From JAJPXC01 sp964520525 (GTDB taxonomy: Bacteria > Bacteroidota > Bacteroidia > Bacteroidales > Muribaculaceae): a stretch of DNA of 56,917 nt. Where the stretch lies: the NCBI GenBank assembly GCA_964520525.1, contig CAZFNR010000009.1, positions 1 to 56,917 on the forward strand, given 5' to 3'. The notes under the pieces were generated by a model that had not been told where the DNA came from, did no database searches, and saw nothing but the letters and a program-made list of their open reading frames with translations. Below are positions 53,295-56,917 of this stretch, one piece after another. The position numbers and the translations under genes were made by a program. The first letter of the stretch is position 1, and each line of letters opens with the position of its first letter.

Positions 53295-54095
53295 ATGGCT
53301 ATAATTGAAATTGACTCGCTTGACCTACCCGAAGTGGCTGCCTATGGGCGTTTGACCGAGGCTCAATTGCGCAATCGCATTGACCCGGAACGCGGTATTT
53401 TCATAGCAGAGAGTCCCAAAGTTATTAGTGTGGCTCTTGACGCCGGTTATGAGCCGGTGTCGATGCTTTGTGAACGCCGACACATAGATGGCGACGCCGC
53501 TGCAATCATAGAGCGGTGCGGTGATATACCGATTTATACAGGGAGCCGTGAATTGTTGGCCGAACTGACCGGGTATAAACTGACCAGGGGCGTGCTGATG
53601 TCCATGCGACGCAGGGCTAATCGCGATGTTGTGGAGGTCTGTGCTGACGCGAGAAGGGTTGTGGTAGTCGATGGTGTGGTCGATGCGACAAATGTCGGGG
53701 CTATATTCCGTGCGGCAGCCGCCTTGGGCGTTGATGCCGTGCTGTTGACGCGTCAATCGTGCGACCCGTTAAACAGGCGGGCGGTGAGGGTGTCGATGGG
53801 TTCGGTTTTTCTTGTTCCCTGGACTTGGCTCGATGGGCCTGTCGAAAGCCTGAGCCGCTTGGGCTTTAAGACGGTTGCGATGGCGTTGACCGACGATTCG
53901 GTATCAATTGATGACCCTGTGTTGTCGACGGAGCCGCGATTGGCCATAGTGATGGGCACTGAGGGCGACGGGTTGGCCGAAAGCACGATTGCCAAGACTG
54001 ATTATGTCGCTCGGATACCTATGTCGCATGGGGTCGATTCGCTCAATGTGGCTTCGGCAGCCGCGGTGGCTTTCTGGCAGTTAAGGGCGCGTTGA
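53295..54095 (+). CDS. TrmH family RNA methyltransferase, second paralogue
   Basis: The 266-residue protein has an N-terminal substrate-binding domain (GIFIAESPKVISVALDAG) and a SPOUT knot domain: DGVVDATNVGAIFRAAAALG (motif 1), IVMGTEGDGLAE (motif 2) and IPMSHGVDSLNVASAAAVA (motif 3). It is clearly different in sequence from the paralogue at 48015, so likely modifies another RNA position. I start at ATG 53295 because the longer frame starts 11 codons earlier, before the -7 box. It converges with rarA, 12 bases away. Confidence 0.9.
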   Translation: MAIIEIDSLDLPEVAAYGRLTEAQLRNRIDPERGIFIAESPKVISVALDAGYEPVSMLCERRHIDGDAAAIIERCGDIPIYTGSRELLAELTGYKLTRGVLMSMRRRANRDVVEVCADARRVVVVDGVVDATNVGAIFRAAAALGVDAVLLTRQSCDPLNRRAVRVSMGSVFLVPWTWLDGPVESLSRLGFKTVAMALTDDSVSIDDPVLSTEPRLAIVMGTEGDGLAESTIAKTDYVARIPMSHGVDSLNVASAAAVAFWQLRAR

Positions 54096-54107
54096 TTGTG
54101 CCGCTGA

Positions 54108-55391
54108 TTAGTAGCGTTTCATCACGTTCCACCGTGAGCGTTGCAGTTCTCGCATTTTTTGCTCGGCAGGGTTGTCGGCTGGATTCCATAGTTGCGATGA
54201 CGCGATGTTGTCGGGCAGGAACTGCTGTTGCACGAAATGCCCGGGGTAATCGTGTGAATATTTGTAGTCGTGACCGTAACCCATCTGTTTCATCAGTTTA
54301 GTGGGGGCGTTGCGCAAGTGAAGTGGCACCGGGAGGTCGCCAGTGCGTTCAACCGTGGCCAATGCGGCATCAATGGCGAGATATGCTGAGTTGCTTTTTG
54401 CGGATGTGGCAAGATAGACCGCGCACTCCGACAGCGGTATGCGCCCTTCGGGCATTCCTATTTTTTGAATCACTTCAAATGTGGCGTTGGCGAGCAATAG
54501 TGCGTTAGGGTTGGCCAAGCCGATATCCTCTGCGGCGAGTATCACCAATCGGCGTGCTATAAATTCAGGGTCTTCGCCTCCGGTAATCATTCGCGCAAGC
54601 CAATATACGGCTGCGTCGGGGTCGCTGCCCCTTATGCTTTTTATGAAGGCCGAGATTATGTCGTAGTGCATCTCGCCGTTTTTATCGTATGCCGCGGGGT
54701 TTTCCTGTAGTCGGTCGGTGACGAGCCGGTCATTTATGACCATTGGCTCATTGGCGGGAGTGGATTGCTCGAGCAAATCGAGGATGTTGAGCATTTTGCG
54801 GGCGTCGCCGCCTGCGAATCGGAACAGCGCGTCGGTTTCCTCGACTCTGACATCCCGCTTAGAGAGGATATCGTCGTCGGCTATCGCATGATTGAGCAGT
54901 TGTTGTAGTTGAGATGCTTCGAGCGGTTTCAGTGTGTAGACTTGAGCTCTTGACAGCAGTGGGCGTATGACTTCAAACGACGGATTCTCGGTAGTTGCTC
55001 CGATAAGTGTCACTATGCCGCTTTCGACGGCCCCGAGCAGCGAGTCTTGTTGAGACTTGTTGAAACGGTGGATTTCGTCGATGAACAGGATAGGGCGGCT
55101 GTCGGAGAACATGCTTGCCGCGTCGTGGCGGCATCGGTCGAGCACTTCGCGGACATCTTTTACCCCGGCATGGACTGCGCTGAGCGTGTAGAATGGCGAT
55201 TTTGTGGCGTTGGATATTATTTTTGCCAACGTGGTTTTTCCGACGCCTGGAGGCCCCCACAGGATGAACGATGATAATTTGCCGCTGTCAATCATGCGGC
55301 GGAGTATGCAGTTCGGGCCGATTAAATGGTCTTGACCTATGTAATTGTCAAGCGATGTCGGCCTCATACGCTCGGCTAATGGTGGTAACAT
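54108..55391 (-). CDS. rarA: Replication-associated recombination AAA ATPase
   Basis: The 427-residue protein is an RarA/MgsA (WRNIP1-like) clamp-loader-type ATPase that acts at stalled forks and DNA ends. It begins PLAERMRPTSLDNYIGQDHL, with Walker A GPPGVGKTT (about 46-54), Walker B LFIDEIHRFNKSQQD, sensor 1 IGATTENPSFEV and the C-terminal tetramer domain (EDIGLANPNALLLANATFE). Length is typical (about 430). It has its own -7 box (55412-55419) and converges with the TrmH-type gene. Confidence 0.96.
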   Translation of the reverse strand: MLPPLAERMRPTSLDNYIGQDHLIGPNCILRRMIDSGKLSSFILWGPPGVGKTTLAKIISNATKSPFYTLSAVHAGVKDVREVLDRCRHDAASMFSDSRPILFIDEIHRFNKSQQDSLLGAVESGIVTLIGATTENPSFEVIRPLLSRAQVYTLKPLEASQLQQLLNHAIADDDILSKRDVRVEETDALFRFAGGDARKMLNILDLLEQSTPANEPMVINDRLVTDRLQENPAAYDKNGEMHYDIISAFIKSIRGSDPDAAVYWLARMITGGEDPEFIARRLVILAAEDIGLANPNALLLANATFEVIQKIGMPEGRIPLSECAVYLATSAKSNSAYLAIDAALATVERTGDLPVPLHLRNAPTKLMKQMGYGHDYKYSHDYPGHFVQQQFLPDNIASSQLWNPADNPAEQKMRELQRSRWNVMKRY

Positions 55392-55411
55392 AACGTGTTG
55401 TTGGTTTTATG

Positions 55412-55419
55412 CAAAATTA
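55412..55419 (-). promoter_or_regulatory. Candidate -7 box for rarA
   Basis: The minus strand reads TAATTTTG, 20 bases before the rarA ATG. Confidence 0.5.
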
Positions 55420-55506
55420 ATCAATAAGTTTTAGCGGAGATGGCACAAGCGTGTTAATAGATTATAATCACCTGTCGTTAAATCGTTAAATCAAATATTT
55501 TTTTAC

Positions 55507-55514
55507 TACCTTTA
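55507..55514 (+). promoter_or_regulatory. Possible -7 box for the small membrane/PstS-like genes
   Basis: TACCTTTA is a one-base variant of the -7 element and would give a leader of about 140 bases to the ATG at 55663. Weak. Confidence 0.35.
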
Positions 55515-55662
55515 CAAACGCAAGTCTGCGGTAGTGTGTTCTGTCGCGTTTGCGCGGCAAGTCGATGACGCTTGCTTGAGAACTTTAATTGTTTGAATAT
55601 GTTGAACTTAATGGGCTTGACTTCTATGTCCCGAAAGTTTGACGTCGTAAGTTTAAGTTGAG

Positions 55663-55887
55663 ATGAAACAATCTGATAATAACTCTGTTGCCGGCAGTTT
55701 GGCTCGCACTATATTTGGTGCGATTATGATTGTGATTTATGTTGGGATGGGCGTGTTGTTCCTCATAAATTTCTTTGATTGGATTCCTAAATGGGATTGG
55801 CTCCGCTATGGCGGTGGCGTCTTGTTTATTATTTATGGCATTTGGAGAACTATCCGCCAAATACGCGGCTTTGATACCAACATTTAA
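55663..55887 (+). CDS. Small membrane protein, 74 residues
   Basis: A 74-residue protein with two hydrophobic helices (about 15-37 and 45-62; TIFGAIMIVIYVGMGVLFL and YGGGVLFIIYGIW), a short turn with WIPKWDW between them and a basic C terminus. I do not recognise a family. It lies 33 bases before the PstS-like gene, on the same strand and with no promoter between, so it may act with it. The hydrophobic helices and the close spacing make it likely to be real despite its size. Confidence 0.78.
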   Translation: MKQSDNNSVAGSLARTIFGAIMIVIYVGMGVLFLINFFDWIPKWDWLRYGGGVLFIIYGIWRTIRQIRGFDTNI

Positions 55888-55920
55888 TTAGCCATTACCA
55901 CACTGAAACCACCATCATTT

Positions 55921-56898
55921 ATGAAGAAATTTTTGTTCATTGTCTGTCTGGCGTTATCGTTAGTTATAGGCGGTTGTACCAAATACTCCGACCGTTCGAA
56001 AGGTGTTACCTCCACGAGCGGCACCACGATTTTGGCGTGTGACGCGAGCTTTGAAAACATTATGGAGCAAGAAATCGGTGTATTTGAATACATCTACCCC
56101 GATGTCAGTGTATTGCCTTATTATATCAGTGAGAAAGCCGCCGTCGACTCTTTGATGAGCCTCAATATCCCCTCGGCCGTGCTTGCTCGCGACCTTACTC
56201 CGCAAGAGCGTCAATATCTCGAATCGAACAAGAAGAAGCCTAAATCGAAACGTATAGCGGTTGATGCCATTGCGTTGATAGTCAATCCTGCCAATACGGT
56301 TAATATTTTATCGATAAAAGAGATAAAAGAGATTTTGTCGGGCGAGATTACAGAGTGGAATCAACTTGAGCCAAGTAAACTTGGCAAAATCTCGGTCGTT
56401 TTTGACAATGAAGGGTCAAGCACGGTTCAATATATGAAAGACTCACTCCTCAATGGGGGCAAATTCGGGCAGAACGTATTCGCCCAGAACACCAACCCCG
56501 AAGTGTTTGAGGCCGTGAAGGGCAATAAGAACGCTATCGGCATTATTGGAGTAAGCTGGATTTCGGCGGATATGCGCAACGCTGAGACCTCATCGGCCGA
56601 GTCGATGGCAAAGAGCCTTGAAGTGGAGGACACTGTAGCCTCGACTTTCGACACGTCTGTAAAGGTTTTGAAGGTGCGCCGCGACGATAGCATAGAAGCT
56701 TATCAGCCTTATCAGGCATATATCTACGACGGACGCTATCCGCTGTACCGTTCCATATATATGATAACAACCGGGGTGGGGGGGACACCGTCCCATGGGT
56801 TCTTCTCGTTTGTAACCGGTTTTCAGGGTCAGAAAATAATCATGAAGACCGGCATATTACCCGCCACCGTGCATCCTCGCATGGTTAATGTCGAATAA
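55921..56898 (+). CDS. PstS-like phosphate/ligand-binding lipoprotein
   Basis: The 325-residue lipoprotein (VIGGC, Cys19) has the fold of PBP-like domains: ILACDASFENIMEQEI, VDAIALIVNPANTVN, IKEILSGEITEWNQL, VFDNEGSSTVQYMKD and a hinge region with AIGIIGVSWIS. GSSTVQY is the anion-binding loop. In this phylum such proteins are commonly annotated as phosphate ABC transporter substrate-binding proteins, but they lie with TonB/ExbBD genes rather than pstCAB, so the ligand is unproven. The gene follows the small membrane gene and ends 19 bases before the window edge. Confidence 0.88.
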   Translation: MKKFLFIVCLALSLVIGGCTKYSDRSKGVTSTSGTTILACDASFENIMEQEIGVFEYIYPDVSVLPYYISEKAAVDSLMSLNIPSAVLARDLTPQERQYLESNKKKPKSKRIAVDAIALIVNPANTVNILSIKEIKEILSGEITEWNQLEPSKLGKISVVFDNEGSSTVQYMKDSLLNGGKFGQNVFAQNTNPEVFEAVKGNKNAIGIIGVSWISADMRNAETSSAESMAKSLEVEDTVASTFDTSVKVLKVRRDDSIEAYQPYQAYIYDGRYPLYRSIYMITTGVGGTPSHGFFSFVTGFQGQKIIMKTGILPATVHPRMVNVE

Positions 56899-56917
56899 AA
56901 AATAAATAATACATAAT

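Noticed and set aside
1..56917. tRNA, rRNA, CRISPR array, insertion sequence or prophage
   Set aside because: No cloverleaf with a T-loop, no regular repeat-spacer series and no transposase, integrase or phage structural gene could be recognised in any gap or frame.

Overview
This window looks like a chromosome segment of a gut-type Bacteroidales bacterium, most likely of the Muribaculaceae or a close relative (family-level placement is inference). The evidence is: promoters of the Bacteroidetes form (TAnnTTTG -7 boxes, TTTG about 19-20 nt upstream), almost no Shine-Dalgarno sequences, a fused MurF-alanine racemase next to a GSCFA-domain gene, a PorE-like lipoprotein plus a protease with a type IX secretion C-terminal tail, a 4-alpha-glucanotransferase with two starch-binding domains, a B12-dependent ribonucleotide reductase and a short lysine-type phosphoglycerate dehydrogenase.

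Layout. 1-5.2 kb (+): end of nadE, a prolyl oligopeptidase, a BamE-like lipoprotein and a metallo-beta-lactamase-fold hydrolase in one tight run. 5.3-6.6 kb (+): a ClC channel/transporter. 6.7-18.9 kb (-): ROK sugar kinase, hisS, a FadL-type outer-membrane protein, the operon PorE-like/GSCFA/murF-alr, an exported flavodoxin-hydrolase fusion and its likely AraC regulator. 19.0-23.3 kb (+): priA followed directly by a umuDC-type SOS polymerase pair. 23.4-28.8 kb (-): malQ and nrdJ. 29.1-35.5 kb: nitroreductase (+), a 56-residue ferredoxin (-), glycerate kinase (+), and a coiled-coil/MgtC/cation-proton antiporter operon (+). 35.6-47.97 kb (-): fmt with a pseudouridine synthase, a phosphosugar mutase, the run cdsA-purM-mltF-like-DUF3332-DUF6056-like, and a flavodoxin reductase followed by a secreted subtilase. 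48.0-49.6 kb (+): TrmH-type methyltransferase and a glycosyltransferase. 49.7-51.0 kb: an AT-rich patch with a frameshifted gene. 51.0-53.0 kb (-): serC-serA. 53.3-56.9 kb: a second TrmH-type methyltransferase (+), rarA (-), a small membrane protein and a PstS-like lipoprotein (+).

The segment is mostly housekeeping: NAD, serine, purine, phospholipid and peptidoglycan precursor synthesis, translation (hisS, fmt, RNA modification), DNA repair and restart (priA, umuDC, rarA), and envelope export. I saw no tRNA, rRNA, insertion sequence, prophage or CRISPR array. The features most worth a second look are the A9-tract frameshift in an AT-rich patch (49.74-50.49 kb), the exported flavodoxin-hydrolase fusion with a cysteine at the nucleophile elbow, the palindrome covering both -33 boxes of the araC/priA divergent promoters, the very short or absent leaders of three genes, and a ClC protein lacking the internal proton glutamate. 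I did not find a convincing new multi-gene system.
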